Notes: generated from the sequence alone by a model not told the origin. Counted from the stretch's first letter, positions 1-10,588 are shown. The stretch: 64,000 nucleotides of DNA from Burkholderiales bacterium RIFCSPHIGHO2_01_FULL_63_240 (GCA_001770725.1 MERU01000007.1:420924-484923); one strand, 5' to 3'. Translations and numbers: made by a program.

Positions 1-981
1 GCCGTCCTTGACCACCTGCCGGATGCCCTCGGTCACGACCTCGACGTTGGCCTGTGCCAGCGCGGGGTAGTAGGTGTTCGAGATCAGGATCCGCTTGCAG
101 CCCAGGGTGTAGTCGGGCGTGAGCTTTTGGCGCAAGGCCGGGTCGGCGACGGCGGCGTGCATGTGCCTGAGCGCCTTGGCCTGTGTGCGCGCCATCAGCC
201 ACGGGTGCAGGAAGCCCAGGGCCAGGGCTTCGCGGTGGACATAGACCTGCGCCCGCGCCAGCTTCTGCAGCCAGGGCAGCTTGCGCAACAGGGCGCGTGC
301 GGTGGGCGAGATCGGGCCATCGTGGCGTGGCAGGACCCACGGTGGCGTGCGCTGGAACACGTGCATCCGCGCCACCTCCGGCTGGATGGCCGGGATGAAC
401 TGCAAGGCCGAAGCGCCGGTGCCGACCACGGCGATGCGCTTGCCCCTGGGCTGGAAACCTCGGGGCCAGTTGGCCGAGTGGAAGACCTCGCCCTGGAAGT
501 CCTCCAGGCCGGGCAGCTTGGGCATCAAGGGGTCGCTCAGCGAGCCAAAGGCGCCCACCAGGTGCCGGGCGTGCACTTCGCCGTGGTTCGTCTGGATCTG
601 CCAGGTCGCGCTGGCTTCGTCCCACTTGGCCTGCAACACCTCGTGGTTCAGCCGCACGTGGGGCATCAAGCCCAGCTCTCGGGCGCTGCGCTGCAGGTAG
701 CTCAGGATTTCGGCCTGGGGTGAAAAGGCCCGGCTCCAATCGGGGTTGGGCGCAAAAGAGAACGAGTACAGGTGGGACTGCACATCGCAGGCGCACCCGG
801 GGTAGCTGTTGTCGCGCCAGACCCCGCCGACGTCGCCGGCACGCTCCAGGATGATGAAGTCATCCACGCCCGCCTGCTTCAGCTCATGGGCGGCGGCCAG
901 GCCACCGAAGCCCGAACCGACGATGGCGACCTGGGTGGAAACACGGGCGGTTGACGGGGGGCAAACGTTTTGCAAAGCCAT
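1..981 (-). CDS. Flavin-containing / Baeyer-Villiger-type monooxygenase (3' end outside window)
   Basis: FAD- and NADPH-dependent monooxygenase, probably oxidising a ketone or other small organic substrate in the cytoplasm. Absent from the ORF track because it runs off the left edge; I translated the reverse strand from the ATG at 981. Of 327 visible residues, the FAD-binding glycine motif GSGFGG is at 22-27, the class fingerprint FxGxxxHxxxWP reads FQGEVFHSANWP at 162-173, and the NADPH-binding GTGASA is at 187-192. The family is usually about 480-550 residues, so roughly a third is missing. It is divergent from a TetR gene with a palindrome between them, so that regulator probably controls it. 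The fingerprint does not separate Baeyer-Villiger from N-hydroxylating members; the substrate is unknown. Confidence 0.88.
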   Translation of the reverse strand, partial: MALQNVCPPSTARVSTQVAIVGSGFGGLAAAHELKQAGVDDFIILERAGDVGGVWRDNSYPGCACDVQSHLYSFSFAPNPDWSRAFSPQAEILSYLQRSARELGLMPHVRLNHEVLQAKWDEASATWQIQTNHGEVHARHLVGAFGSLSDPLMPKLPGLEDFQGEVFHSANWPRGFQPRGKRIAVVGTGASALQFIPAIQPEVARMHVFQRTPPWVLPRHDGPISPTARALLRKLPWLQKLARAQVYVHREALALGFLHPWLMARTQAKALRHMHAAVADPALRQKLTPDYTLGCKRILISNTYYPALAQANVEVVTEGIRQVVKDG

Positions 982-1005
982 GGCGCATCGACACCGGAGG
1001 AAAGT

Positions 1006-1021
1006 GGTACAAAAGTGTACC
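1006..1021. promoter_or_regulatory. Palindromic operator GGTACA-N4-TGTACC
   Basis: Perfect inverted repeat GGTACA-AAAG-TGTACC in the 81-bp gap between the divergent monooxygenase and TetR genes. Two palindromes with the same GGTAC-N6-GTACC framework lie in front of the paralogous TetR at 38.2-38.9 kb. It is inferred to be the binding site of the adjacent regulator. Confidence 0.65.
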
Positions 1022-1062
1022 GCGATAATCGGCGCTCAGCTTTGGCGTTTCCCCGCTCATCC

Positions 1063-1671
1063 ATGGCCTTGACGAAAGATGGCATTTCACCGCGCAGCCG
1101 CCTGATCGCTGGCATGGCCAAGGTCCTGGAGCAGCGAGCGCTGTCGGAGCTCTATGCCGACGATGTGGTGCGAGAGGCGGGGGTGTCCAAGCGGACCTTC
1201 TACCAACACTTCCCCAACAAGGAAGCCTGCTTCCTGGCGCTGTACCGGGAGAACAGCGCACGGGTGCTGGGCGTGCTCAAGGAGGCCTCGGGGGCCGTGG
1301 GGCTCTCCGCTTTGGAGCGGATCCAGCTGGGTTCCCAGGCTTACCTGACCTTCATGCAGGGCCAGTCGGCGTTGATGAAGCGCTTGTACATCGACATCCT
1401 GTACCTGGGCACCGAAGGCATGAAGGCCAAGCGAGAGGTGCTGCAGCAGTTTGCCGATGTGCTGCTGGCGGCTTATGAAGCCGAGCGCGAGCAGATGCCA
1501 GCCCTGCCGCCCCTCGACCCCGAGCTGGTTCTGGCGACCGTTGCCGGCATCAACGAGCTGATCCTGTTCAAGATCGAAGACGGGCAGGCCGACCGCTTGA
1601 GGGACCTCGAGGGGGTCAGTCAGAAGCTGCTGCTTGGGCAGTTGCTGCTGAGTCAGAGCAGCCAGGGGTGA
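1063..1671 (+). CDS. TetR/AcrR-family transcriptional regulator
   Basis: DNA-binding repressor-type protein of 202 residues. The helix-turn-helix spans about 33-52 (DDVVREAGVSKRTFYQHF) and is followed by the usual KEACFLALY segment. The track starts it at a TTG at 970, inside the divergent gene; I prefer the ATG at 1063, which gives normal TetR length and leaves the palindrome at 1006-1021 in the promoter region. The ligand-binding half ends in a segment containing ATVAGINELI and ADRLRDLE that closely resembles the TetR at 38245-38853, including its total length of 202, so the two are likely paralogues. Probable target: the divergent monooxygenase and itself. The ligand is unknown. Confidence 0.9.
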   Translation: MALTKDGISPRSRLIAGMAKVLEQRALSELYADDVVREAGVSKRTFYQHFPNKEACFLALYRENSARVLGVLKEASGAVGLSALERIQLGSQAYLTFMQGQSALMKRLYIDILYLGTEGMKAKREVLQQFADVLLAAYEAEREQMPALPPLDPELVLATVAGINELILFKIEDGQADRLRDLEGVSQKLLLGQLLLSQSSQG

Positions 1672-1731
1672 CCCGTCGACGCTGCGTCCATCTAAGTCAG
1701 GCGTGCCACGGCGCAGGGCAGCGTCATCAAG

Positions 1732-1768
1732 AAAAAAGCCCCAAGCGCGCATTGCCTTGGGGCTTCTT
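1732..1768 (-). terminator. Intrinsic terminator of ssb, possibly bidirectional
   Basis: Stem GCCCCAAG (1738-1745) with CTTGGGGC (1756-1763) and a 10-nt loop. A run of six A on the plus strand gives a T tract for the minus-strand ssb transcript; the weaker TTCTTGTTT on the other side could stop the convergent TetR transcript. Confidence 0.85.
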
Positions 1769-1797
1769 GTTTCCTGAATCAGCTCAGGAGGCCGTGA

Positions 1798-2319
1798 TCA
1801 GAACGGGATGTCGTCATCCATGTCATCAAAGCCGGTGGCCGACTTCGGTGCGGGCGCCGGGGCAGGCCGCGGGGCCGGTGCCGGACGGGGAGCCGCCGCA
1901 CGCGGTGCGGGTGCCGGCGCATCGCCGAACTCGTCCCCACCCCCCTGGGCGCCATAGCCGCCACCACCGCCGCCGCCACCACCTTCGCGGCCACCCAGCA
2001 GTTGCATCTGCTCGGCCACGATCTCGGTGGTGTAGTTGTCCTTGCCGTCCTTGTCTTGCCACTTGCGGGTCTTCAGGCGGCCTTCGACGTAAACCGAGCG
2101 GCCTTTCTTGAGGTACTCGCCAGCGATTTCAGCCAGGCGGTCGTAGAAGACGACGCGGTGCCATTCGGTTTCCTCGACCTTGTCGCCCGAGTTCTTGTCC
2201 TTCCAGTTGCGCGTGGTGGCAACGGACACATTGCAGACGGCGGCGCCGTTGGGGGTGTAGCGGACTTCGGGGTCGCGGCCCAGGTTGCCGATGAGGGTGA
2301 CTTTGTTGACGGAGGCCAT
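1798..2319 (-). CDS. ssb: Single-stranded DNA-binding protein
   Basis: Binds ssDNA as a homotetramer in replication, recombination and repair, and recruits partners through its C-terminal tip. The 173-residue product starts [18 protein letters not shown], has the OB fold over about residues 1-110 (including [21 protein letters not shown]), then a disordered glycine-rich and Pro/Ala-rich linker, and ends in the acidic interaction tail DDMDDDIPF. This is typical length and architecture for proteobacterial SSB. It is transcribed alone, bounded downstream by the terminator at 1732-1768. No LexA box was recognised in front of it. Confidence 0.97.
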   Translation of the reverse strand: MASVNKVTLIGNLGRDPEVRYTPNGAAVCNVSVATTRNWKDKNSGDKVEETEWHRVVFYDRLAEIAGEYLKKGRSVYVEGRLKTRKWQDKDGKDNYTTEIVAEQMQLLGGREGGGGGGGGGYGAQGGGDEFGDAPAPAPRAAAPRPAPAPRPAPAPAPKSATGFDDMDDDIPF

Positions 2320-2365
2320 GGCAGGGGTTCCAGAAAAGAGATGGTTGGTTAAAAAGGGTGCCGTT

Positions 2366-2398
2366 GGTTAGCGGTAGGCATTATGACCTCCGCCAACC
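2366..2398. promoter_or_regulatory. Imperfect inverted repeat between ssb and the amidotransferase
   Basis: GGTTAGCGGTAGG and CCTCCGCCAACC form an imperfect inverted repeat around CATTATGA, about 47 bp upstream of the ssb start. It may be an operator or belong to the ssb promoter; its function is not established. Confidence 0.3.
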
Positions 2399-2464
2399 CG
2401 GCCGACCACCCGCCTGAACCCCCTTCGAGAACGCCTCCTCCCGGGGGATGAAAGCCGCCTGGCG

Positions 2465-2481
2465 CCTACACTCAGGGGCTG
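2465..2481 (+). promoter_or_regulatory. Probable promoter -10 region with the 17-mer CCTACACTCAGGGGCTG
   Basis: TACACT is a plausible -10 hexamer about 50 bp before the amidotransferase start. The whole 17-mer recurs exactly upstream of the TerC gene (55132-55148). No good -35 is visible. Confidence 0.4.
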
Positions 2482-2523
2482 CGTGCTTTGACCCTTGTGG
2501 CGCAGCCTTTGCGGAGTTTTTCC

Positions 2524-3279
2524 ATGTGCCAGCTGCTGGGCATGAGCGGCAACCAGCCCACCGACATCGTCTTTTCCTTCTCCGGCTTTGCCACGCGCTC
2601 GGCCGAGCACGCCGACGGCTTCGGCATCGCCTTTTTCGAGGGCCGGGGCCTGCGCCATTTCGTTGACCACCTGCCGGCGGCCCAGTCGCCCGTGGCCGAC
2701 CTGGTCAAGCGCTACCCGATCAAGAGCAAGCAGGTCATCGCGCACATCCGCAAGGCCACGCAGGGCGAGGTGCGGCTGGAGAACTGCCACCCCTTCGTGC
2801 GCGAGCTGTGGGGCCGCTACTGGGTGTTCGCGCACAACGGCAACCTGGTCGACTTCCACCCCAAGCTGCACGCCGCCTTTCGCCCCGTGGGCGACACCGA
2901 CAGCGAGCGCGCCTTCTGCTGGCTGATGCAGGAGCTGGCCAAGAGCCACGCCAGCCTGCCCGATGTCGACGAGCTCACGCACACGCTGCGCGAGCTGGTG
3001 CCGCAGGTGGCCCGGCACGGCACTTTCAACTTCCTGCTCAGCCAGGGTGACGCGCTGTGGGTGCATTGCAGCACGCACCTGCACCACCTGGTGCGCCAGC
3101 ACCCCTTCGGCGTGGCGCGCCTGCAGGACCAGGATGTGGAGGTCGATTTCGCCGAGCAGACGCAGCCGGGTGACCGCGTGGCCGTCATCGCCACACAACC
3201 GCTGACGCTGGGCGAGCCCTGGACGCCGATGCAACCAGGTCAGCTGCTGGCGTTCGTGGACGGTTTGCCCAGGGGCTGA
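2524..3279 (+). CDS. Class II glutamine amidotransferase (YafJ-like)
   Basis: Ntn-hydrolase glutaminase domain protein of 251 residues. The start was set at 2524, not 2488 as in the track, because these enzymes need Cys2 exposed at the N-terminus; the product then begins MCQLLGMSGN. Further family features are HADGFGIAFF near residues 29-38, IAHIRKATQGEV near 73-84, and the HNGNLV loop. There is no synthetase domain, so it is a stand-alone YafJ-type protein whose physiological acceptor is unknown. Its last 40 bases overlap the 3' end of the convergent TetR gene. Confidence 0.9.
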   Translation: MCQLLGMSGNQPTDIVFSFSGFATRSAEHADGFGIAFFEGRGLRHFVDHLPAAQSPVADLVKRYPIKSKQVIAHIRKATQGEVRLENCHPFVRELWGRYWVFAHNGNLVDFHPKLHAAFRPVGDTDSERAFCWLMQELAKSHASLPDVDELTHTLRELVPQVARHGTFNFLLSQGDALWVHCSTHLHHLVRQHPFGVARLQDQDVEVDFAEQTQPGDRVAVIATQPLTLGEPWTPMQPGQLLAFVDGLPRG

Positions 3280-3911
3280 GGCGCCGAGCCCATGCCCGAG
3301 GCCATCAGCACCGCTTGGGCGAGTTGCTCCGAGGCTGCGCCAGGCCCGAAAAAGCTCAGCTGTCCTTCCAGCATCAGGTGGCTCAGGCCGTGCACCAGGC
3401 TCCAGCGGGCGATGGCGCGCAGCATGGTGGCCTCGTCGATGGCACCCGGGTTGGGCTGCGCCTGACCGGCCGGGCCGCTGGCTCGCGAGTCCTCCAGCAA
3501 CTGCCCGAAGGCCGCCAGGGCCGCCTCTTGCAGCTCGGCGTTGTCGCAGGCCCGCGTGAAGCGCCCGAACATCAGTCGGAACAGGGCAGGGTGGCGCTGC
3601 GCGAAGCGGATGTAGCCCAGGCCGGTGGCCGCCGGGTCGGTGTCGAGTTGGGCGCGGGCCTCGCGCTGCTCGCGCGCGAACCGCCGGAACCCCTCTGCGG
3701 CCAGGGCGCTCAGCAAGGCCTCCTTGTCCGCGAAGTGACGGTACACGGCGTTGGCCGACACCCCGAGCTCACGGGCCAGGGCGCGCAGGCTCAGCTCCGA
3801 TGCGTCCTGGGCTTCGAGCGCGGTCAGGCCTGCGTCGATCAACGCGTTGCGCAAATCGCCGTGGTGGTAGGCCCGATCGGGTTTGGTGTGCGGAGAGGGC
3901 GGTGAAACCAT
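3240..3911 (-). CDS. TetR-family regulator with C-terminal WHG-type domain
   Basis: Repressor-type protein of 223 residues from the ATG at 3911; the track's GTG at 3929 would add six residues and overlap the putative operator. The HTH segment LRALARELGVSANAVYRHFADKEALLSALA lies near residues 43-72. The C-terminal half (FRLMFGRF, ARWSLVHGLSHLMLEG) resembles the WHG ligand-binding domain. It is divergent from the carotenoid oxygenase gene across an 86-bp gap holding an imperfect palindrome, so it probably controls that gene. Its 3' end overlaps the amidotransferase by 40 bp. Confidence 0.9.
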   Translation of the reverse strand: MVSPPSPHTKPDRAYHHGDLRNALIDAGLTALEAQDASELSLRALARELGVSANAVYRHFADKEALLSALAAEGFRRFAREQREARAQLDTDPAATGLGYIRFAQRHPALFRLMFGRFTRACDNAELQEAALAAFGQLLEDSRASGPAGQAQPNPGAIDEATMLRAIARWSLVHGLSHLMLEGQLSFFGPGAASEQLAQAVLMASGMGSAPQPLGKPSTNASS

Positions 3912-3914
3912 GAT

Positions 3915-3929
3915 GTTGACATTGTCCAC
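3915..3929. promoter_or_regulatory. Candidate TetR operator GTTGACA-T-TGTCCAC
   Basis: A 15-bp palindrome with one mismatched pair lies 3 bp upstream of the TetR ATG, within the divergent promoter region of the carotenoid oxygenase. It is inferred to be the autoregulatory site. Confidence 0.5.
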
Positions 3930-3997
3930 ATTTCATGGTGTCATGCGCATGTTCACAGCGTAAACATGCACCGCACGGGTGCCAACAAGGAGCCACC

Positions 3998-5389
3998 ATG
4001 TCCCTGACCCTGCCCTGGACCGCCCCCCGTCCGCTGTCCACCGATCAGACCGATTTCCTCGACGACGTGTTCGCGCCTGTGCCCAGCGAGACCGAAACCA
4101 CCGCCTTGCGCGTGGTCGGTGAGCTGCCGGCGGCTCTCAACGGCGTGTACGCCCGCATCGGCCCCAACCCGCTCAAGCCCAACCCGAAGCGCTACCACTG
4201 GTTCATCGGCGACGGCATGGTGCACGGCCTGCGCCTGAAAGAGGGGCGCGCCGAGTGGTACCGCAGCCGCTATGTGGGCAGCAACACCGCCCACAAGGCC
4301 CTGGGGCGCCCGCTGCTGCCGGGCCCCCGCCATGGCGTGGGCGACGTGGTCAACACCAACGTCTACGCCCACGCGGGTCGGGTCTGGGCCTCGGTCGAGG
4401 CGGGCATGCTGCCCGTGCAGCTCGACGCCCGGCTCGAGAGCGTGCGGCACGGCACCTTCGACAGCCCGAACAAGCAGCCTTTCACGGCCCACCCGCACCG
4501 CGACCCGCACACCGGCGAGTTGCACGCCATCTGCTACGACGCGCTCAAGCGCAACAAGGTGCAGTACGTGCGGGTGTCCCCGCAGGGTGAGCTCAGCCGG
4601 GTGGTGGACATCCCGGTGCAGCACGGGCCCATGATCCACGACTGCGCCATCAGCCGTCGCTTCGTCGTCGTGCTGGACCTGCCGGTGACGTTCTCCTTCA
4701 AGCGCCTGCTGTCGTTCTCGGCCTTCCCGTATGCGTGGAACGATCGCCACCCCGCTCGGGTCGGGCTGCTGCCCAAGGACGGCCAGGCGAGTGACATCCG
4801 TTGGCACGACGTCGATCCGTGTTTCGTTTTCCACCCTTGCAACGCGTTCGACCTGCCCGACGGCAGCGTGGTGATGGACGTGGTGGCGCACCGCCGCATG
4901 TTCGATCGCTCGCGCCAGGGGCCCGAGATGGACTCGGGCGCGCGCTTCGAGCGCTGGACCATGCCGGCCGACGGCGGTCGGGTGGTGCGCGAGGTGCTGC
5001 ACGAGCAGCCGCAGGAGTTCCCGCGCCTGGACGAGCGCCTGGTGGGCGAGCCCTACCGCTACGCCTATGCCGTGGGTTTTGGCGATGGCAGGCAGGGCGG
5101 TTTGCCCCTGTTGCGCCACGACCTGCAGGCCCGCCAGACCTTGCGGCACGACCTGGGGGCGCACGCGGTGCCAGGGGAGTTCGTGTTCGTGCCGCGCCAG
5201 GCGCAAGGCGCCGAGGACGACGGCTGGCTCGTGGGCTTGGTGCACAACCGCCAGAGCGGGCGCGCGGAGTTCCATGTGATCAACGCCGATGACTTCACCG
5301 GTCCACCTCAGGCGGTGGTGCACATCCCGGCGCGCATCCCGGCGGGCTTCCATGGCAACTGGATCGCCGACGCCGACCTGCACCCATGA
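3998..5389 (+). CDS. Carotenoid cleavage oxygenase family protein (RPE65 / lignostilbene dioxygenase type)
   Basis: Fe(II) dioxygenase that oxidatively cleaves a C=C double bond in carotenoid-, apocarotenoid- or stilbene-like substrates. The start at 3998 is supported by AAGGAG six bases upstream; product 463 residues, normal for the family. The four iron-binding histidines can be read as His165 (AHPHRD), His214 (IHD), His279 (FHP) and His452 (GFHGNW). The N-terminal part shows the conserved ARIGPNPL and GDGMVHGLRL blocks. No carotenoid synthesis gene lies nearby, so an aromatic (stilbene or phenylpropanoid) substrate is equally possible. Likely regulated by the divergent TetR. Confidence 0.9.
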   Translation: MSLTLPWTAPRPLSTDQTDFLDDVFAPVPSETETTALRVVGELPAALNGVYARIGPNPLKPNPKRYHWFIGDGMVHGLRLKEGRAEWYRSRYVGSNTAHKALGRPLLPGPRHGVGDVVNTNVYAHAGRVWASVEAGMLPVQLDARLESVRHGTFDSPNKQPFTAHPHRDPHTGELHAICYDALKRNKVQYVRVSPQGELSRVVDIPVQHGPMIHDCAISRRFVVVLDLPVTFSFKRLLSFSAFPYAWNDRHPARVGLLPKDGQASDIRWHDVDPCFVFHPCNAFDLPDGSVVMDVVAHRRMFDRSRQGPEMDSGARFERWTMPADGGRVVREVLHEQPQEFPRLDERLVGEPYRYAYAVGFGDGRQGGLPLLRHDLQARQTLRHDLGAHAVPGEFVFVPRQAQGAEDDGWLVGLVHNRQSGRAEFHVINADDFTGPPQAVVHIPARIPAGFHGNWIADADLHP

Positions 5390-5412
5390 AAAAAGCGCCC
5401 CGCGGGGCGCTT
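5389..5412 (-). terminator. Intrinsic terminator of the metal-hydrolase gene
   Basis: The perfect 20-nt palindrome AAGCGCCCCGCGGGGCGCTT (5393-5412) is flanked on the left by an A run that overlaps the stop codon of the oxygenase gene, giving a U tract on the minus strand. It separates two convergent genes. Confidence 0.85.
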
Positions 5413-5431
5413 GGTGCCGTGAGGCCGGTGC

Positions 5432-6313
5432 TCAGTGGGCAGCCTGGTACAGCGCTGCGCCCGCGGCCATCGGGTCGCCCGTGCGCTCGTAGGTTTCGAC
5501 CCAGGCGTCGTAGTTGTGGATGGCTTCCTGCTGCCAGGGGTGGAAGCCCGGCTTGAAGTAGGCCAGCAGCGTGCCCACGTGGCTGGACAGGATGCCTTTG
5601 TAGCCGAACAGCCACCAGCGCGACTTGGCCATCATCCACATGCGCTGGCCGAAGGAGAAGCCGTCGTTCTTGAGCAGGCGGTTGGTGAAGCGCAGGGTCA
5701 GCACGCTCAGGAAGACCGTGACGTGCAGCATGGCCAGGCAGCGCTTGAAGTAGCCCACCTTGGCGACTTGCTGCATGACGTCGTAGGCCACGGCCTTGTG
5801 CTCCATCTCTTCGACGGCGTGCCAGGCCATCATGGCGCGCAGCTTCGGGTCGGCGTTGGCCATGGTTTCCTTCTTGACGAAGAAGATCTCGGCCAGCATG
5901 GCGGTGAAATGCTCGAAGGCGGCGGTCAGCGCCAGGTTGTATTCCTTCGAGAAGTGCTTGTTGTGGAATTCGTTGTTGTCGTTGATGAAGTCGACGATGG
6001 CGTCGATGTCCATGCCTTGCTCACGCAGGCGCTGGTTGTACTTGGAGTGCACGATGCCGTGCTGGCCTTCCTGGCGGATGAAGGTCTTGATTTCCGCCAG
6101 CAGCTTGGGGTCGGTGGTTTGCTCGCGGAAGGCGCGCACGCACGAGATGAAGTAGCGCTCGCCGTCCGGGAAGGCTGCCTGCAGCGCGTCGATCAGGCGC
6201 GACTTGTAGGGGTTGTTCTCGTACCACCAGCGCGGCAGGTCGCCGTCCAGGCCGAAATCGAGCTTTTCGCGGGCAACGAGTTCCTTGGCGTTGTTCAGGG
6301 CTTGCTGGCTCAT
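5432..6313 (-). CDS. Predicted metal-dependent hydrolase (PF10118-like, ferritin-like fold)
   Basis: A 293-residue all-helical protein matching the uncharacterised 'predicted metal-dependent hydrolase' family. Two Glu/His clusters spaced as in di-metal carboxylate proteins are visible: ERYFISCVRAFREQ with FIRQEGQHGIVHSKYN, and FEHFTAMLAE with WHAVEEMEHKAVAYD. A hydrophobic stretch (MLHVTVFLSVLTLRF) may associate with the membrane. It is transcribed alone, with a 7-bp-arm palindrome upstream and its own terminator. The biochemical activity is not known; family assignment rests on recognisable motifs only. Confidence 0.8.
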   Translation of the reverse strand: MSQQALNNAKELVAREKLDFGLDGDLPRWWYENNPYKSRLIDALQAAFPDGERYFISCVRAFREQTTDPKLLAEIKTFIRQEGQHGIVHSKYNQRLREQGMDIDAIVDFINDNNEFHNKHFSKEYNLALTAAFEHFTAMLAEIFFVKKETMANADPKLRAMMAWHAVEEMEHKAVAYDVMQQVAKVGYFKRCLAMLHVTVFLSVLTLRFTNRLLKNDGFSFGQRMWMMAKSRWWLFGYKGILSSHVGTLLAYFKPGFHPWQQEAIHNYDAWVETYERTGDPMAAGAALYQAAH

Positions 6314-6345
6314 GTCTGTCTCCGTGTCGCGGACCCTTGGCGGGT

Positions 6346-6362
6346 TCCAGATTTGATCTGGA
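6346..6362. promoter_or_regulatory. Perfect inverted repeat TCCAGAT-TTG-ATCTGGA
   Basis: Seven-bp arms with a 3-bp centre, 33 bp upstream of the metal-hydrolase start. It is a candidate operator; a hairpin role is less likely because no T tract follows. Confidence 0.4.
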
Positions 6363-6427
6363 TCGGATGCTAGGGGCTCACGGGGCTTCCTGAGGGCACC
6401 CTGCGCGACACGAAGGCAGCCCGCGCG

Positions 6428-7606
6428 TCATGACGTGGCATTGAACAGCTCTCGGCCGATCAACATGCGCCGAATCTCGCTGGTGCCGGCCCCGATTTCG
6501 TAAAGTTTTGCGTCGCGCCACAGGCGCCCCAGGGGGTAATCGTTGATGTAGCCGTTGCCACCGAAGATCTGGATGCCTTCGCCAGCCATCCAGGTGGCTT
6601 TTTCGGCCGTCCAGAGGATGAGGGCGGCGCAGTCCTTGCGCACGTGGCGGGCGTGCTGGCTGCCCAGCGCGTCGAGGTTCTTGGCCACCGTGTAGGCCAG
6701 CGAGCGCCCGGCCTGCTGCACGGTGTACATGTCGGCGATCTTGCCTTGGAGCAGCTGGAACTCGCCAATGGCCTGGCCGAACTGCTTGCGCTCGTGGATG
6801 TAGGGGATCACGTGGTCCATCACCGACTGCATGATGCCGAGCGGGCCGCCCGAGAGCACGGCGCGTTCGTAGTCCAGCCCGCTCATGAGCACCTTGGTGC
6901 CATGGCCTTCGCCGCCCAGCACGTTCTCGGCCGGCACCTCGCAGTCCTCGAAGAACAGCGGGAAGGTGTTGGAGCCGCGCATGCCCAGCTTGTCGAGGTG
7001 CTGGCCCTTGCTGAAGCCCTTCATGCCTTTTTCGATGAGGAAGGCGGTCATGCCCTTGGCGCCGGCTTCCGGGTCCGTCTTGGCGTAGACGACGAGCACG
7101 TCGGCGTCGCCGCCGTTGGTGATCCACATCTTGCTGCCGTTGAGCACGTAGCGGTCACCCTTCTTGTCGGCGCGCAGCTTCATGCTGACCACGTCGGAGC
7201 CGGCGTTGGGCTCGCTCATGGCCAGCGCGCCCACGAAGTCACCGCTGATGAGCTTGGGCAGGTATTTTTGCTTTTGCGCTTCGGTGCCGTTGCGGTGGAT
7301 CTGGTTGACGCACAGGTTGGAGTGCGCGCCGTAGCTCAGGCCCACCGAGGCGCTGCCGCGGCTGACCTCTTCCATGGCCACCATGTGGGCCAGGTAGCCG
7401 AGGTTGGTGCCACCGTACTCCTCGGACACCGTCAGGCCGTGCAGGCCGAGGTCGCCCAGCTTCTTCCACATGTCGCAGGGGAAGAGGTTGTCGCGGTCGA
7501 TGTCGGCGGCGCGGGGCGCGAGCTCCTTGTCCACGAAGGCGCGCACGGCTTCGCGCAGGGCATCGATGTCGTCGCCAAGGTGGTGGTTCAGGCCGGGCAG
7601 GGTCAT
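6428..7606 (-). CDS. liuA: Isovaleryl-CoA dehydrogenase
   Basis: FAD acyl-CoA dehydrogenase converting isovaleryl-CoA to 3-methylcrotonyl-CoA in leucine catabolism. The track ORF reaches back to 8245, but that extension is a shadow; the true start is the ATG at 7606 preceded by GAGGAG, giving 392 residues beginning [18 protein letters not shown]. Family blocks present include [48 protein letters not shown] and the [12 protein letters not shown] segment carrying the glutamate typical of isovaleryl-CoA enzymes, then [15 protein letters not shown]. It is the last gene of the leucine operon, 59 bp after the HMG-CoA lyase gene. Confidence 0.95.
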   Translation of the reverse strand: MTLPGLNHHLGDDIDALREAVRAFVDKELAPRAADIDRDNLFPCDMWKKLGDLGLHGLTVSEEYGGTNLGYLAHMVAMEEVSRGSASVGLSYGAHSNLCVNQIHRNGTEAQKQKYLPKLISGDFVGALAMSEPNAGSDVVSMKLRADKKGDRYVLNGSKMWITNGGDADVLVVYAKTDPEAGAKGMTAFLIEKGMKGFSKGQHLDKLGMRGSNTFPLFFEDCEVPAENVLGGEGHGTKVLMSGLDYERAVLSGGPLGIMQSVMDHVIPYIHERKQFGQAIGEFQLLQGKIADMYTVQQAGRSLAYTVAKNLDALGSQHARHVRKDCAALILWTAEKATWMAGEGIQIFGGNGYINDYPLGRLWRDAKLYEIGAGTSEIRRMLIGRELFNATS

Positions 7607-7665
7607 GGTGGGTCTCCTCGGGTCTGGTTCTGTGAGCGTTGAACGGGTTCGGTGGGGCGGGGGGC

Positions 7666-8585
7666 TCAAGCGTTGGCGCCGCGTGCGCGCTTGGCCAGGG
7701 TGGCGCGCGCCACGCGAGAAGCCGTGGGCCGGCCCAATGCGTCGGAGATGAATGCGCCGGCGTCCACCAGCGCGTCCAGGTCGACGCCGGTTTGGATGCC
7801 CAGCCCGTGCAGCAGGTAGACCACGTCTTCCGTGGCCACGTTGCCGGTGGCGCCCTTGGCGTAAGGGCAGCCGCCCAGACCGGCCACGCTGGCGTCGAAG
7901 GTGTGCACGCCCAGTTGCAGGCAGGCGTAGATGTTGGCCAGCGCCTGGCCATAGGTGTCGTGGAAATGGCCACTGAGCTCGGCCAGGGGCACGCGCTTCA
8001 TTGCGGCCTCCATGACGCGCTGCACGCGGCCGGCCGTGCCCACGCCGATGGTGTCGGCGATGCCGATGTGGTGGCTGCCGATGTCCAGCAGGCGCTGCAC
8101 CACGTCGTCGACGGCATCGATGCCCACCTCGCCCTGGTAGGGGCAGCCCAAAGCGCAGGACACGGCCGCGCGCACCTTCATGCCATGCGCCCGCGCGGCC
8201 TCGGCCACCGGTCGGAAGCGCTCGATGGATTCGGCGATGGAGCAATTGATGTTGCGCTGGCTGAAGGCCTCGCTGGCGGCCGCGAAGATGACGACCTCAT
8301 CGGCCTTCGCAGCCAGCGCGCCCTCGAAGCCCTTCATGTTGGGCGTGAGCACGCTGTATCGCACGCCGGCCTGGCGGGCGATGCCGGCCATGACCTCGGC
8401 GTTGTCGCCCATCTGCGGCACCCACTTGGGGCTCACGAAGCTGGTGACCTCGATCTCGCGCAGGCCGGCCGATTGCAGGCGGTGCACCAGCTCGACCTTG
8501 GTGGCCGCGGGCACGGGTTGGGATTCGTTCTGCAGGCCATCGCGTGGGCCGACATCGACGAGGGTGACGTGGGTGGGCAGCATGT

Positions 8586-8589
<4 letters not shown>
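7666..8589 (-). CDS. liuE: Hydroxymethylglutaryl-CoA lyase
   Basis: Cleaves HMG-CoA to acetoacetate and acetyl-CoA, the final leucine-degradation step. Start ATG at 8589 overlaps the stop of the upstream carboxylase gene as ATGA, indicating translational coupling; product 307 residues. Motifs: [12 protein letters not shown] near the N-terminus (metal and substrate site), [11 protein letters not shown], and the active-site loop [19 protein letters not shown] with its catalytic Cys. The preceding reading frame in the track (residues RRRPGARRRR) is not credible coding sequence. Confidence 0.95.
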
Positions 8590-10580
<1,991 letters not shown>

Positions 10581-10588
10581 GGTGGACC

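Noticed and set aside
3953-5383. 476-residue minus-strand ORF opposite the oxygenase
   Set aside because: Shadow; all four iron-ligand histidines and an RBS support the plus-strand gene.
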